From Martinezella lusitana (GTDB lineage: Bacteria > Pseudomonadota > Alphaproteobacteria > Rhizobiales > Rhizobiaceae), in assembly GCF_016901135.1 (NCBI RefSeq), contig NZ_JAFEVL010000045.1, positions 434,001 to 498,000 of the forward strand: a DNA stretch of 64,000 bases. The letters run 5' to 3'. A program made the translations under genes and the position numbers. Positions 32,498-41,875 of this stretch are shown here, one piece after another (the first letter of the stretch is position 1; every line of letters begins with the position of its first letter). The notes below the pieces were generated by a model that ran no database searches, had not been told where the DNA came from, and was given only the letters and a program-made list of their open reading frames with translations.

Positions 32498-33810
32498 GGA
32501 TGAACGACAGCCCATCACCTTCAACCGAACGCGCCATCCGCCGCCTGTCCTTGCTCGTGGTGGCCGCCATCCTGCTATTGTTCGGCGTCATGGGCGGTCT
32601 TGCGGCCGCAACGAAGATTTCCGGCGCGGTGATTGCTCCCGGCAGCCTGGTCGTCGACAGCTACGTGAAGCCGGTGAAGCACCTGAAGGGCGGCATTACC
32701 AGCGCGATCTTCGTGAAGAATGGCGATCATGTCGGTGCAGGCCAAGTGCTCCTGCGGCTAGACGACACGCAAACCAGAGCCAACCTCGCCATCATCCGCA
32801 AGCGCCTCAACGAACTGTCCGCCCGCACGGCGCGTCTGGTCGCCGAGCGCGACGGCAAGGATGAGATCGCCTTTCCTGCCGATCTGCTCTCTGCTGCCGA
32901 CAACGAGGATGTCGGGGCCATTCTGGACGGCGAGCGGCGGCTTTTTCGAGACCGGCAGGCTTCACGCGAGGGCCAGAAATCGCAGCTGCGCGAGCGAATT
33001 CAGCAGCTGAAGCAGGAGATCGAGGGTCTTGTCGCGCAGGAGCAGGGCAAGCGGAACGAGATTGGGCTGATCGGCAAGGAGCTTAGCAGCCTCGAGGGGC
33101 TGCTCAGCCAGGGCATCATTTCGGCAACCAAAGTCTATTCCCTGCAGCGGGAGAGCGCTTCGCTGAACGGCGATCTCGGCAATCTCGTATCGTCGATCGC
33201 CCAGACCAGGGGCAAGATCGCGGAAACCGAACTGCAGATTCTGCAGATCGATGCCGATCAGAGTTCGCAGGTCTCCGATCAGCTGCGCCAGGCAGAAAGT
33301 GACACAGGCCAGTTTTCGGAACGCCTGGTCGCCGCCGAGGACGATCTGAAGCGGATCGACATCAGGGCGCCGCAGGCAGGTATCGTGGATCAGCTGGGCG
33401 TGCATGCCGAAGGCGCGGTCATCTCCCCGGCCGAAGCGATCCTGCAGATCGTTCCCGACAAGGATGCGCTCGTGGCCGAGCTGAAGCTCGCGCCGCAGGA
33501 TATCGATCAGATCGCCGTCGGACAGCCGGTCTCATTGCGATTTCCCGCCTTCAATCAACGGATTACGCCGGAGCTGAACGGGCATGTGGAGACCGTCTCT
33601 GCGGATCTGGCGACCGATCAACGTTCGGGCCAGAGCTATTATATCGTGCGGACAAGGTTGCCGAAGCAGGAATGGGACCGACTGGGGCAGCTGACGCCGC
33701 TGCCCGGCATGCCGGTGGAGGCTTTCATGCAGACAGGCCAGAGAAGCATTTTGGCCTATCTGACGAAGCCGATGACCGACCAGATCAGGCGGGCATTCAA
33801 GGAGGATTAG
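32494..33810 (+). CDS. prsE: Type I secretion membrane-fusion protein (HlyD family, PrsE-like)
   Basis: This 438-residue adaptor has one N-terminal membrane helix (about 17-39), a lipoyl/barrel-sandwich half (SYVKPVKHLKGGITSAIFVK, DGxxVxxGQxLLxLDDTQTR form), a long coiled coil (about 145-285; SQLRERIQQLKQEIEGLVAQ) and the returning half motif IDIRAPQAGIVDQLGVHAEG. The C-terminal beta domain ends LTKPMTDQIRRAFKED. It bridges the ABC exporter to an outer-membrane TolC-like channel, which is not encoded here. Start codon overlaps the ATPase stop (ATGA), so the two are co-translated. Confidence 0.87.
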   Translation: MRMNDSPSPSTERAIRRLSLLVVAAILLLFGVMGGLAAATKISGAVIAPGSLVVDSYVKPVKHLKGGITSAIFVKNGDHVGAGQVLLRLDDTQTRANLAIIRKRLNELSARTARLVAERDGKDEIAFPADLLSAADNEDVGAILDGERRLFRDRQASREGQKSQLRERIQQLKQEIEGLVAQEQGKRNEIGLIGKELSSLEGLLSQGIISATKVYSLQRESASLNGDLGNLVSSIAQTRGKIAETELQILQIDADQSSQVSDQLRQAESDTGQFSERLVAAEDDLKRIDIRAPQAGIVDQLGVHAEGAVISPAEAILQIVPDKDALVAELKLAPQDIDQIAVGQPVSLRFPAFNQRITPELNGHVETVSADLATDQRSGQSYYIVRTRLPKQEWDRLGQLTPLPGMPVEAFMQTGQRSILAYLTKPMTDQIRRAFKED

Positions 33811-33839
33811 GGTGCCGCTGAAAGCTACTCTTGATCTTC

Positions 33840-35279
33840 TCAGATATGCCAGTCCGACGTATGGGCTGTTTGGGCCGAGGCAGCGAGCTGCGTCGTATGG
33901 TCATCAAGTGAATAGGCCTTGATGTAGTCGATTTTCATTTCGGATCCGTTCTGAAGCCCGTTCGCCGGCTCGCCCGCCACACCGCCGACGGCGAGATCGA
34001 CGATCATATACATCGGACCATGCATGTCGGCGGGCGTAGCGGCATGGGCGACGGCGACGTCGTCGAAATACCAGGTGATCTGATCCTTGTCCCAGAGCAC
34101 GCCGTAATTGTGGAAGCCGTCGGTGCTCGACACTTCCACCGGAATAGACGTCATCGTGTGCTCGCCGGTGGCATTCGAATGAACCGTCACGTTGACCGTG
34201 TTCGGGTTCTGGCCGCGCATTTCCGCAACGTCGAGTTCCGGCGGCCAGGAGCCGTCCTCCGGCAACAACCAGAAGGCAGGCCAGACGCCCTGGTCATGCG
34301 GCATCTCGGCGCGCATTTCGAAATACCCATAGGTCTGGGAGAAGGTGGAATGGGTGGTCAGTATGCCGGAGGTGTAGTCATGGTTCTCGGTGATTGTCTT
34401 CAATGCGTCGGGCGTCGGTTTCGCCGTGATGGTGAGAACACCGTCGGAAGAGATGGAAAACGGATTTGCGGATGCCGTCGGCGCATAGGATGGATTGATG
34501 TACCATTGCAGCTCGTCGTTCAGGCTGCTGCCCTTGTCTGGCGCCCAGGAATATTTCGCATCCCAGGTGCCCTGCGTTCCCTCATGCAGGGAGAGCGTGT
34601 TGAAATCATCCGAAAAGGTTTGCGTCAATGAGGATCTGTCCAGCCCGAGCTGGAACTGATCCTCGTGCAGATCGGCAACGGTCTTGTTGGCGAAGACCAG
34701 GCTTTCGCCGTTGCCGAGATCGAGATGCAGATTGGCGCCGTCCTGGCTGGTATGGCTGACGACCTGGTCGAATGAGGTCAGGCCGTACTGGTTGAGGCGC
34801 ACCTTGTCGTCATCGCTGAAGTCGGTGATGAGATCGCTGCCGTTGCCCTTGGTGACGATGAAGGTATCGGCCCCGCCACCGCCCGTCAGCACATCGTTGC
34901 CGGCGCCGCCGTCAATGGTCTGGCTGCCGCTGCCGCCCGTGATGATGTTGTCGGCGCTGTTGCCATAGGCATGGCGATTGTTGCCGGTCACCGTAAGGTT
35001 TTCGAAATTGTCGGGCAGGGTGTAATCCATCCAGGTGTTGATGGTATCGACCCCTGCATTGGGTGCTTCATAGGCGTGGTTGAGGCTCGAATAGAGGTAG
35101 TAGATATCGTCGCCGGTGCCGCCCATCATCGTCACGTTGACGGAGCTGTCGCCCCACATCGAATCATTTCCGCTGGTACCGTAGAGCGTCGGGCCGGAGC
35201 CCGTGGCCGAAAAGAAACCCGTCGACGTATCGCTGTAGTATAGCGGCTGGCCTAGGGCATTCAAAACCGAATTGGGCAT
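33840..35279 (-). CDS. exsH: Secreted RTX glycanase, ExsH-like (GH16)
   Basis: This 479-residue protein has calcium-binding RTX repeats in its N-terminal half (GTSGNDSMWGD, GGTGDDIYYL, GGAGNDVLTGGGGADTFIV, about 30-150) and a GH16 beta-glycanase domain (about 215-460) with catalytic motif ELDVAE near 349-354. This order matches ExsH of Sinorhizobium, an endo-glycanase that shortens succinoglycan outside the cell. No Sec signal is present, as expected for type I secretion. It converges on the prsDE-like operon, whose stop lies 29 bases from its own. Confidence 0.87.
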   Translation of the reverse strand: MPNSVLNALGQPLYYSDTSTGFFSATGSGPTLYGTSGNDSMWGDSSVNVTMMGGTGDDIYYLYSSLNHAYEAPNAGVDTINTWMDYTLPDNFENLTVTGNNRHAYGNSADNIITGGSGSQTIDGGAGNDVLTGGGGADTFIVTKGNGSDLITDFSDDDKVRLNQYGLTSFDQVVSHTSQDGANLHLDLGNGESLVFANKTVADLHEDQFQLGLDRSSLTQTFSDDFNTLSLHEGTQGTWDAKYSWAPDKGSSLNDELQWYINPSYAPTASANPFSISSDGVLTITAKPTPDALKTITENHDYTSGILTTHSTFSQTYGYFEMRAEMPHDQGVWPAFWLLPEDGSWPPELDVAEMRGQNPNTVNVTVHSNATGEHTMTSIPVEVSSTDGFHNYGVLWDKDQITWYFDDVAVAHAATPADMHGPMYMIVDLAVGGVAGEPANGLQNGSEMKIDYIKAYSLDDHTTQLAASAQTAHTSDWHI

Positions 35280-35583
35280 CGCAAACCTCTTCCTGTGTGC
35301 CGGGCTGTCTCCTCCACAGACCTAATATTCCTCCACGCTCATGTGCGTCAGATAGCGTGCTTTGTTTTTTCGCCCAGTGCCGCGCGGCAAGTTTTTCCGC
35401 CGTGTGACCGAAATGGCTGGACATCGCGCATTTTTGATCAACCGGGACGGGCGGCTCCGGCACGTAGAGAAGAGATTTTCGGTTTTGCGACCAACGAGAG
35501 ATCGTCGTTTCTTTTAATCTACCATTTTTGTGGACAATATTCGCATCAACGAAAACGTGCCCGACGTTCGGAAAGGGATGAGA
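35280..35583. other. Divergent region between exsH-like and FMN reductase genes
   Basis: The 304-base gap contains the upstream regions of both genes. The middle (35340-35480) shows no gene, and no operator-like symmetry stands out. The FMN reductase frame is open back to 35530 but the preferred start is 35584. Confidence 0.5.
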
Positions 35584-36144
35584 ATGAGTGCGCCTAAACT
35601 GGTCGGCATCGCCGGCAGCTTCAACCGACCATCAAAGACCTACGCACTGGTCCAGACCGTCGCCGATCTCGCGGGCGACCGATATGGTTTCACCAGCAAG
35701 GTCTACGACCTGCACGATGTCGGCCCCTCGCTCGGCGCAGCACAATGGCGCAAGGACCTCGACGATCAGGCCAGGAAGGTGATCGATGATATCGTCTCGT
35801 CGGATGCGCTGGTCATCGGTTCGCCGACCTTCAAGGGATCCTATCCGGGGCTCTTCAAGCATCTCATCGACCTCATCGATCCGCATGAGCTGCGCGCCAA
35901 ACCGATCATCATCACGGCGACGGGCGGAGGCGACCGTCATGCGCTGATGGTGGAACACCAGTTGCGGCCGCTCTTCGGCTTCTTCATGGCCCACACGCTG
36001 CCGACAGCGGTCTATGCCTCGGATCGCGATTTCACCGACTACAAGGTTTCCTCGGAGCCGCTCGCCAACCGGATCAATGAAGTCGTCGGCGAGCTTGCCG
36101 CCTTCTTTCCGCATCCGGTGAGGGTGCTTGTTGCTGCGGAATAG
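35584..36144 (+). CDS. NADPH-dependent FMN reductase
   Basis: This 186-residue flavodoxin-like reductase has the phosphate loop GSFNRPSKTYALVQ (about 10-23) and GSPTFKGSYPGLFKHLIDLI (about 79-98), which contacts the isoalloxazine ring. The sequence is close to the SsuE/MsuE group that supplies reduced FMN to sulfonate monooxygenases, but no monooxygenase gene is adjacent. GGAAAGGG precedes ATG 35584 with a competing ATG two codons earlier. A general quinone or chromate reductase role is also possible. Confidence 0.82.
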   Translation: MSAPKLVGIAGSFNRPSKTYALVQTVADLAGDRYGFTSKVYDLHDVGPSLGAAQWRKDLDDQARKVIDDIVSSDALVIGSPTFKGSYPGLFKHLIDLIDPHELRAKPIIITATGGGDRHALMVEHQLRPLFGFFMAHTLPTAVYASDRDFTDYKVSSEPLANRINEVVGELAAFFPHPVRVLVAAE

Positions 36145-36206
36145 TGCCTGAAAGGCGGTCCGGTCTGCGAGCACCAGACTTGGAATTCAACGAGATGGAG
36201 GGTTGC

Positions 36207-36383
36207 ATGAGATCTAATATCATCAGTCGCCTGAAGACGATTTTCGGTTTCTTTCCGTTGGATAGAAAGAAGGATGGGCTCGTGCCCGCACAAGGGGCGC
36301 CGATCGCAAGCTACGACCGGGAGCCTTCCGCCCGCGACTATGAGCTCTATTATTGGTGCTCCTCGCCGGCGCCCTGGTATTGA
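36207..36383 (+). CDS. Small hypothetical protein (58 aa)
   Basis: ATG 36207 follows GGAGGG at four bases, deciding the start over the longer frame from 36144. The product begins MRSNIISRLKTIFGFFPLDR and ends SARDYELYYWCSSPAPWY. It has no clear membrane helix or motif. It lies between the FMN reductase and small hydrolase genes on the same strand and may be co-transcribed. Not recognised. Confidence 0.45.
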   Translation: MRSNIISRLKTIFGFFPLDRKKDGLVPAQGAPIASYDREPSARDYELYYWCSSPAPWY

Positions 36384-36448
36384 AGGGACACGCTCTTGGT
36401 TTCGTGTCGCGGGTTGCGGTTCTCGCTGAAATCGGCTGCGAGGGTATC

Positions 36449-37033
36449 ATGAGCAGAGTGCTGATCGTGCCGGGATTGTTCGGATCGGGCGAGGGGCATT
36501 GGCAACGCTATTGGCTGCAGGACCATGCTGACGTTCGGCTAGTGGAGCAGGACGACTGGGACTTTCCCAATCTCGGCAATTGGATGGAAAGCCTGGAGGC
36601 GGCGCTGGAAGATGCCGGCGATGCTTACATCGTCGCCCATAGCCTGGGTTGCCTGCTGACTGCGAGATTGGCCAGCCGTCCGGCTGCGCGAAGGGTCAAA
36701 GGTGCGCTTCTCGTCGCACCTTGCGATATTCCCGCAACCGAGACACTTCATGCCGGTCATCTTTCCTTCGGCACGATGCCAACGGAGGCGCTGCCTTTCC
36801 CTAGCATCACGATCGGCAGCCTCAACGACATCTATATGAGGCTCGACCGCCTGACCATGTTCGGCCGGCTCTGGAATTCCGATATCCGCAACATCGGCCT
36901 TGCCGGGCACATCAATATCGCCAGCGGATTTGGACGATGGCCGAGCGGCTACGGCTTTCTGGAAATGCTGAAGGCGCGCACCAGGCATCGCAGGCCACAA
37001 GGGCTCCCGCTTGCAATCACAGCGCTCCCTTGA
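36449..37033 (+). CDS. RBBP9/YdeN-type alpha/beta serine hydrolase
   Basis: This 194-residue hydrolase begins MSRVLIVPGLFGSGEGHWQR, the typical YdeN/RBBP9 opening, with nucleophile Ser in VAHSLGCLLTARLA (about 82), and the histidine in GLAGHINIASGFGRWP near 156. This family consists of small cytosolic serine hydrolases with unknown physiological substrates. ATG 36449 follows GAGGG; the frame upstream is not conserved-looking. The C-terminal LKARTRHRRPQGLPLAITAL is basic and may be unstructured. Confidence 0.8.
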   Translation: MSRVLIVPGLFGSGEGHWQRYWLQDHADVRLVEQDDWDFPNLGNWMESLEAALEDAGDAYIVAHSLGCLLTARLASRPAARRVKGALLVAPCDIPATETLHAGHLSFGTMPTEALPFPSITIGSLNDIYMRLDRLTMFGRLWNSDIRNIGLAGHINIASGFGRWPSGYGFLEMLKARTRHRRPQGLPLAITALP

Positions 37034-37147
37034 AAGAGGGGCTTCCCATGGGAGGCATTCGACGCCATTGTGCGGCCGACTTTTTGACCATGTCCTCTGC
37101 TCGCAATCCAAGGTATGCGACGAGGATCACATTTTGGAGGTAAGGTA

Positions 37148-37807
37148 ATGAGCTTGCGTATCAACGATATTGCTCCCGATTTCACCGCAGAGACGACGCA
37201 AGGGGAAATTCACTTCCACGACTGGATCGGCAGCGGCTGGGCCGTTCTGTTCTCCCACCCGAAGAACTTCACGCCCGTCTGCACGACCGAACTCGGAGCG
37301 ATGGCAGGTTTGGAGAGCGAATTCGCCAAGCGCGGCGTCAAAGTCATCGGCATTTCCGTCGATCCGGTCGAAAGCCACAGCAAATGGAAGAGCGACATCA
37401 AGACGGCGACCGGCTTCGAGGTCGAATATCCGTTGATCGGCGACAAGGACCTCCAGGTCGCCAAACTCTATGACATGTTGCCGGCCGGCGCTGGCGAAAG
37501 CTCCGAGGGGCGGACGCCCGCCGACAACGCCACCGTTCGCTCCGTCTTCGTCATCGGCCCGGACAAGAAGATCAAATTGATCCTCACCTATCCGATGACC
37601 ACGGGTCGCAATTTCGGCGAAATTCTCCGCGCCATCGACTCGATCCAGCTGACGGCCAAGCACCAGGTCGCGACGCCGGCAAACTGGCAGCAGGGCGAAG
37701 ATGTCATCATCACCGCCGCCGTTTCCAACGAGGATGCCATCAGCCGGTTCGGCTCGTTCGATACGGTACTGCCCTATCTGCGCAAGACCCGGCAGCCGAC
37801 TGCCTAA
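37148..37807 (+). CDS. 1-Cys peroxiredoxin (Prx6 group)
   Basis: This 219-residue peroxiredoxin has the peroxidatic motif FTPVCTTELG with Cys45, His38 (FSHPKNFTPVC) and the Prx6-specific C-terminal domain (ANWQQGEDVIITAAVSNEDA). No resolving cysteine is seen, so it is the 1-Cys type and needs an external thiol reductant. It detoxifies hydrogen and organic peroxides in the cytosol. TTGGAGGTAAGG precedes ATG 37148, which is preferred to the open frame from 37115. A strong terminator follows. Confidence 0.93.
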   Translation: MSLRINDIAPDFTAETTQGEIHFHDWIGSGWAVLFSHPKNFTPVCTTELGAMAGLESEFAKRGVKVIGISVDPVESHSKWKSDIKTATGFEVEYPLIGDKDLQVAKLYDMLPAGAGESSEGRTPADNATVRSVFVIGPDKKIKLILTYPMTTGRNFGEILRAIDSIQLTAKHQVATPANWQQGEDVIITAAVSNEDAISRFGSFDTVLPYLRKTRQPTA

Positions 37808-37836
37808 ATCCGCGTGTTGGCACGATTACCAATCGA

Positions 37837-37869
37837 TGCGATGCGGCCTTAGGGGCCGCATCGCATTTT
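37837..37869 (+). terminator. Rho-independent terminator after the peroxiredoxin gene
   Basis: A perfect 12-bp stem TGCGATGCGGCC/GGCCGCATCGCA with a five-base loop is followed by TTTT. It abuts the stop codon of the convergent LysR gene and may serve both. Confidence 0.85.
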
Positions 37870-38771
37870 CATAGCCTGACATTCTCGCGCAGGAACTCCA
37901 GGAGCGCCCGCACGCGCGCCGGCAGGGGGCCACCCTGGCCGATATAGACGGCGTAGAATTCCTCGACATCGCCCGGGTTGAGCTCTTCCAACACCGGTAG
38001 CAGCCGGCCGGCATCAAGGTCGGTCTTAACAGTGAAGGCGGCGAGGCGCGCAATGCCGGCACCCGCAAGCACAAGGTGACGCATGGCTTCGCCGTCGCCA
38101 ACCTGCAGGCTGCGCGCCGCCGGAAGTGTCATCATCTGGTTGCCGAGCCGAAGAGGCCAGTCTTCGATCGCCCGCGAATAGGAAAAGCCGATGCGGCAGT
38201 GCCTTTCAAGCTCTGCGGGTGAGCGCGGCACACCATGCCGCCGTAGATAATCCGGCGATGCAACGATCATCCTGCGCGTCATGCCCAGCTTGCTGGCGGT
38301 GAGGCTGGAACTCTTCAGCGGGCCGGTGCGGATTGCGACATCCGCCCGCTCTTCCATCAGATCCACGACCCGATCGGTGTGGAAGACCTCGAGCGAGACA
38401 TCAGGATATAGCGCCATGAAGGCGGGAACGAGTGGAGCGAGCACATGATTGCCGAAGGAGCCGCTGGTGTTGATGCGGATATGCCCTGCAACCTGCTCGC
38501 CTGCCGAAGCATGGCGTTCGGCCTCGCCAATATCGGCGAGGATCGCCACGCTGCGTTCATAGAAGCCGCAGCCCTCGGGCGTCAGCTGCAGGCGCCTTGT
38601 CGAGCGATTGATGAGACGCGCGCCGAGGCGCTTCTCCAGCCTCGCGACGAGTTTGCTCACGGCTGAAGGAGTCATCCGGCAGGCGGTGGCCGCGGCGGTG
38701 AAGCCGCCGAGCTCGACGGCGCGGACGAAGACCTCCATTTCACCGGAACGATTGATGTCCTGACGGCTCAT
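37869..38771 (-). CDS. LysR-family regulator
   Basis: This 300-residue regulator has an N-terminal winged helix (about 9-68; GGFTAAATACRMTPSAVSKL, LINRSTRRLQLTPEG) and a substrate-binding-like effector domain. It is divergent from an aldo/keto reductase gene, with 93 bases between starts that include TGA-AATCACAAA-TCA, a loose T-N11-A-type symmetric site. It most likely controls the reductase gene and itself. The inducer is unknown; reactive aldehydes or quinones are plausible for such pairs. Confidence 0.88.
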   Translation of the reverse strand: MSRQDINRSGEMEVFVRAVELGGFTAAATACRMTPSAVSKLVARLEKRLGARLINRSTRRLQLTPEGCGFYERSVAILADIGEAERHASAGEQVAGHIRINTSGSFGNHVLAPLVPAFMALYPDVSLEVFHTDRVVDLMEERADVAIRTGPLKSSSLTASKLGMTRRMIVASPDYLRRHGVPRSPAELERHCRIGFSYSRAIEDWPLRLGNQMMTLPAARSLQVGDGEAMRHLVLAGAGIARLAAFTVKTDLDAGRLLPVLEELNPGDVEEFYAVYIGQGGPLPARVRALLEFLRENVRL

Positions 38772-38864
38772 GATGAATTGAAATCACAAATCAGTTTCTT
38801 TTCGGCAATCTATATCATCATGGCCGAAGCGTCTATCTATTAGGAGAACCAAAGGAGACAGACG

Positions 38865-39899
38865 ATGGATTACAGAAATCTTGGTGCTTCCGGTTTGAGA
38901 GTACCGGTGCTCAGCTTCGGAGCTGGGACGTTTGCCGGCAGCGGACCGCTGTTCAGTGCCTGGGGCTCGACGGACGCGACCGAAGCGCGGCGTCTGGTCG
39001 ATATCTGCCTCGAGGCGGGCGTCAATCTCTTCGACACCGCCGATGTCTATTCGGCCGGCGCCTCGGAAGAGGTGCTGGGTCAGGCGATCCGGGGCCGGCG
39101 CGACGCCGTGCTGATTTCGACCAAGACCGCGCTGCCGATGGGGGATGGACCGGGCGATTGGGGCACCTCGCGTTCCCGGTTGATCAAATCGGTCGACGGC
39201 GCCTTGCGCCGTCTGGGCACCGACTATATCGACCTGCTGCAGTTGCACGCTTTCGATGCCTCGACGCCGATCGAGGAGACGCTGTCCACCCTTGACGGTC
39301 TCGTGAAGGCGGGCAAGATCCGCTATATCGGCGCTTCCAATTTCGCCGGTTGGGAACTGATGAAATCGCTTGCCGTGTCCGACAGGCATTCCTACGTGCG
39401 CCACGTCGCCCATCAGGTCTATTACTCGCTTGCAGGCCGTGACTATGAATGGGAGCTGATGCCGCTCGGCGCCGACCAGAATGTCGGCGCGCTGGTCTGG
39501 AGCCCGCTTGCATGGGGCAGGCTGACGGGCAAGATCCGCCGTGGTCAGCCATTGCCGGAGAAAAGCCGTCTGCACGAAACGGCATCCTTCGGGCCGCCGG
39601 TCGATGATGAAAAGCTGTTCGATATCGTCGATGTTCTGGATGAGATCGCCGCCGAAACCGGCAAGAGCGTGCCGCAGATATCAATCAACTGGCTTCTGAG
39701 CCGCCCGACCGTGTCGAGTGTCATCATCGGTGCACGCAACGAAGAGCAGCTGAGGCAGAATCTCGGTGCGGTCGGCTGGGCGCTTTCCAGGGAGCAGATC
39801 GAAAAGCTGGACCGGGTGAGCGCCGTGACAGCGCCCTATCCTTATTTTCCGTATCGGCGGCAGGAAGGCTTCGCCAGGCTCAATCCGCCGCTGGTCTGA
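38865..39899 (+). CDS. Aldo/keto reductase
   Basis: This 344-residue TIM-barrel oxidoreductase has NADPH-dependent AKR features: catalytic Asp-Tyr in FDTADVYSAGASEE (about 51-64), Lys in VLISTKTALP (about 86), His in LLQLHAFDASTPIEETL (about 126) and the cofactor segment VSSVIIGARNEEQLRQNLGA near 285. GGAG precedes ATG 38865. It reduces aldehydes or ketones with NADPH. The paired LysR gene is divergent, and a second reductase gene of the same family is convergent 84 bases away. Confidence 0.9.
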   Translation: MDYRNLGASGLRVPVLSFGAGTFAGSGPLFSAWGSTDATEARRLVDICLEAGVNLFDTADVYSAGASEEVLGQAIRGRRDAVLISTKTALPMGDGPGDWGTSRSRLIKSVDGALRRLGTDYIDLLQLHAFDASTPIEETLSTLDGLVKAGKIRYIGASNFAGWELMKSLAVSDRHSYVRHVAHQVYYSLAGRDYEWELMPLGADQNVGALVWSPLAWGRLTGKIRRGQPLPEKSRLHETASFGPPVDDEKLFDIVDVLDEIAAETGKSVPQISINWLLSRPTVSSVIIGARNEEQLRQNLGAVGWALSREQIEKLDRVSAVTAPYPYFPYRRQEGFARLNPPLV

Positions 39900-39943
39900 C
39901 CGGCAACTCTTGCGCTTGCGCGAGACCGGGATGAGGAAAAAAC

Positions 39944-39975
39944 TGGCGGCGAAGAACAATCTCTCTTCGCCGCCA
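39944..39975. terminator. Bidirectional terminator between two aldo/keto reductase genes
   Basis: A perfect 12-bp stem TGGCGGCGAAGA/TCTTCGCCGCCA with an 8-base loop. On the minus strand it is followed by GTTTTTT, giving a full rho-independent terminator for the leftward gene; it also ends the rightward transcript. Confidence 0.8.
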
Positions 39976-39983
39976 AACTACAT

Positions 39984-41015
39984 TTACCGGCCGCCTTCGA
40001 TCTTGCGGTGGCGCTGGTTCCTGCCGCTCTCGCCATAGGGATAGGCGGCGGGTTGCGGTGCGCTGATCTCGTTCAGCCTATCCATCTCCGCCTCCGACAG
40101 CTTCAGCTCGGCTGCGCCGAGATTGTCGGCAAGCTGCTCCCGCGTGCGGGCACCAAGGATGACGGAGGTCACCGCTGGCCGCGCTGCCGTCCAAGCGAGT
40201 GCGACTTGCGCCATGCTGACGCCGCGTGCCTTGGCGATCTCTTCCACGGCAGCGATGATTGCCCAGGTCCGTTCCTGCGCGTTTCGCGGTGCATAGGATT
40301 CGCTGCCGCGATTGGGGTTCTCGCCAAGCCGGGTAGCACCGGTCGGCGCCTCGTCGCGCTTGTATTTACCGGTCAGCCAGCCGCCGCCGAGCGGTGACCA
40401 GGGCAGCATGCCCATACCGGCATCCAGACAGGCGTCGACGATCTCAAGCTCGATATCGCGGATGAGCAGATTATATTGTGGCTGCAGCGTGACCGGCCGC
40501 GTGTATCCGTGCGCCTTGGCGATCTCGACGGCCTTGGCGATGTGCCAGCCGACATAGTTGGAGAAGCCGTAGTAGCCGATCTTGCCGGCGCGCACCGCAT
40601 CGTCGAGAAAGCGCAACGTCTCCTCGATCGGGGTCAAGGCATCCCAGGCGTGCATCTGATAGAGATCGATGTGGTCGATGCCGAGGCGGCGCAGCGAGTC
40701 ATCCAGAGCCTGACCGAGATGCCGGCGCGAGAGGCCGATGTCGTTCGGGCCGTTGCCCATCGGGAAGCGGCCCTTGGTGGCGACGACGGCCTGACGCGCT
40801 TCGGTCGGACGCGCCTTGAGCCAGCGCCCGATGATCTCTTCCGACTTGCCGGCGCTATAGACGTCGGCGGTGTCGATCAAGTTGCCGCCCCAGGCGAAGT
40901 AGTCGTCCAGCAGTTTGTGCGATGCGGCTTCGTCCGCTTCCGCGCCGAAAGTCATGGTGCCAAGGCAATAGGCTGACACAACGGCCCCGCTTGGGCCAAG
41001 CTTGCGATAATCCAT
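39984..41015 (-). CDS. Aldo/keto reductase
   Basis: This 343-residue AKR begins MDYRKLGPSGAVVSAYCLGT and has the catalytic set Asp-Tyr (LIDTADVYSAGKSEEIIGRW), Lys (VVATKGRFPMG), His (LYQMHAWDALTPIEETL) and cofactor segment VTSVILGARTREQLADNLGA. It is related to but clearly different from the one at 38865 (both share DxADVYSAG.SEE). ATG 41015 follows AGGAGACAGG; the longer open frame is rejected. It stands alone, divergent from recX. Substrate unknown. Confidence 0.9.
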   Translation of the reverse strand: MDYRKLGPSGAVVSAYCLGTMTFGAEADEAASHKLLDDYFAWGGNLIDTADVYSAGKSEEIIGRWLKARPTEARQAVVATKGRFPMGNGPNDIGLSRRHLGQALDDSLRRLGIDHIDLYQMHAWDALTPIEETLRFLDDAVRAGKIGYYGFSNYVGWHIAKAVEIAKAHGYTRPVTLQPQYNLLIRDIELEIVDACLDAGMGMLPWSPLGGGWLTGKYKRDEAPTGATRLGENPNRGSESYAPRNAQERTWAIIAAVEEIAKARGVSMAQVALAWTAARPAVTSVILGARTREQLADNLGAAELKLSEAEMDRLNEISAPQPAAYPYGESGRNQRHRKIEGGR

Positions 41016-41175
41016 TCCTGTCTCCTCTGACGGAGCGACTGCACCCGATTCGCAAAAGCGAACGGCAGAGCCAGGCTCCGATATCCATAGCGATGTCGTG
41101 GTTGAGACGGCCTCCACCGTCGATGGGTTCGACGCTCGGCATGTTATTGCCGTGGCCGCAGCCCAAGCTTAACCA

Positions 41176-41188
41176 ATCATCCTATGAT
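41176..41188. promoter_or_regulatory. Inverted repeat ATCAT-N3-ATGAT, candidate operator
   Basis: The site ATCATCCTATGAT lies in the 244-base divergent gap between the second aldo/keto reductase gene and recX. The short arms make it a weak candidate. Confidence 0.25.
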
Positions 41189-41259
41189 ATCCAAGCGCAT
41201 TCATTGCCTGGACGGCTTGGCTTGCGTAAAATTCTCCGTGATGATTCTTCTTTCGCCGA

Positions 41260-41811
41260 ATGCCTTCCTTCATGGATGAAACGCCGCCGACAAGCCGCAT
41301 GCTCTCCTGGGCGCGCAACTCCACCATCTATCGGCTCGAGCGCCGGATGATGACCGAGAAGCAGCTGTTCGATGCAATCGCCAAAAAAGCAAAACAGAAG
41401 TTCGAGGATATCGGCGCTGAGCAGATCAAAGCGCTTGCCGATTTTGCGGTCAAATTCGCCTATGAGCTGAAAGTGCTCGATGATGTCGCGTACGCCGAGA
41501 TCAGCACGCGCTCGGCAGTTCGCTCCGGCAAGTCGAAGAAGGCCATCGCCTTCAAGCTCGCGTCGAAGGGGATACATAGTGAAACGGTCGTCGCGGCAGT
41601 GGAAGAGGTCGATGATCTCCATGCCGCCGTCATCTTTGCCAGAAAGCGCGGCTTCGGCCCCTTTCGGCGCGGTGATCTCGATGAGAAGCGCAAGTCAAAG
41701 GAATTGTCCGCCTTTGCCCGCAACGGCTTTAGCTTTGCGGTCGGTAAAAAGGTTTTCGATATGGAGCGTCATGACGCCGAAGAAGTGCTGCAGTCGACCT
41801 CTGCATTCTGA
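41260..41811 (+). CDS. recX: Regulatory protein RecX
   Basis: This 183-residue helical protein has the RecX repeats (AIAKKAKQKFEDIGAEQIKA; LDDVAYAEISTRSAVRSGKS, KKAIAFKLASKGIHSETVVAA), where DVAYAE..IR and SK..I...L..KGI correspond to family motifs. RecX caps RecA filaments and blocks recombinase activity. The gene is far from any recA in this window and no LexA box is seen upstream. Start is taken at 41260; ATG 41272 is an alternative, and neither has a clear ribosome site. Confidence 0.82.
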   Translation: MPSFMDETPPTSRMLSWARNSTIYRLERRMMTEKQLFDAIAKKAKQKFEDIGAEQIKALADFAVKFAYELKVLDDVAYAEISTRSAVRSGKSKKAIAFKLASKGIHSETVVAAVEEVDDLHAAVIFARKRGFGPFRRGDLDEKRKSKELSAFARNGFSFAVGKKVFDMERHDAEEVLQSTSAF

Positions 41812-41830
41812 GGCCTGACACTCATTGAAA

Positions 41831-41849
41831 TAGCCGGGGTCACCGGCTA
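41831..41849. terminator. Short hairpin after recX
   Basis: A 7-bp stem TAGCCGG/CCGGCTA with loop GGTCA lies 20 bases past the recX stop. No T-run follows, so termination is uncertain. Confidence 0.35.
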
Positions 41850-41875
41850 GCTTGCCGCGCTTGAGAGCGGCGCGC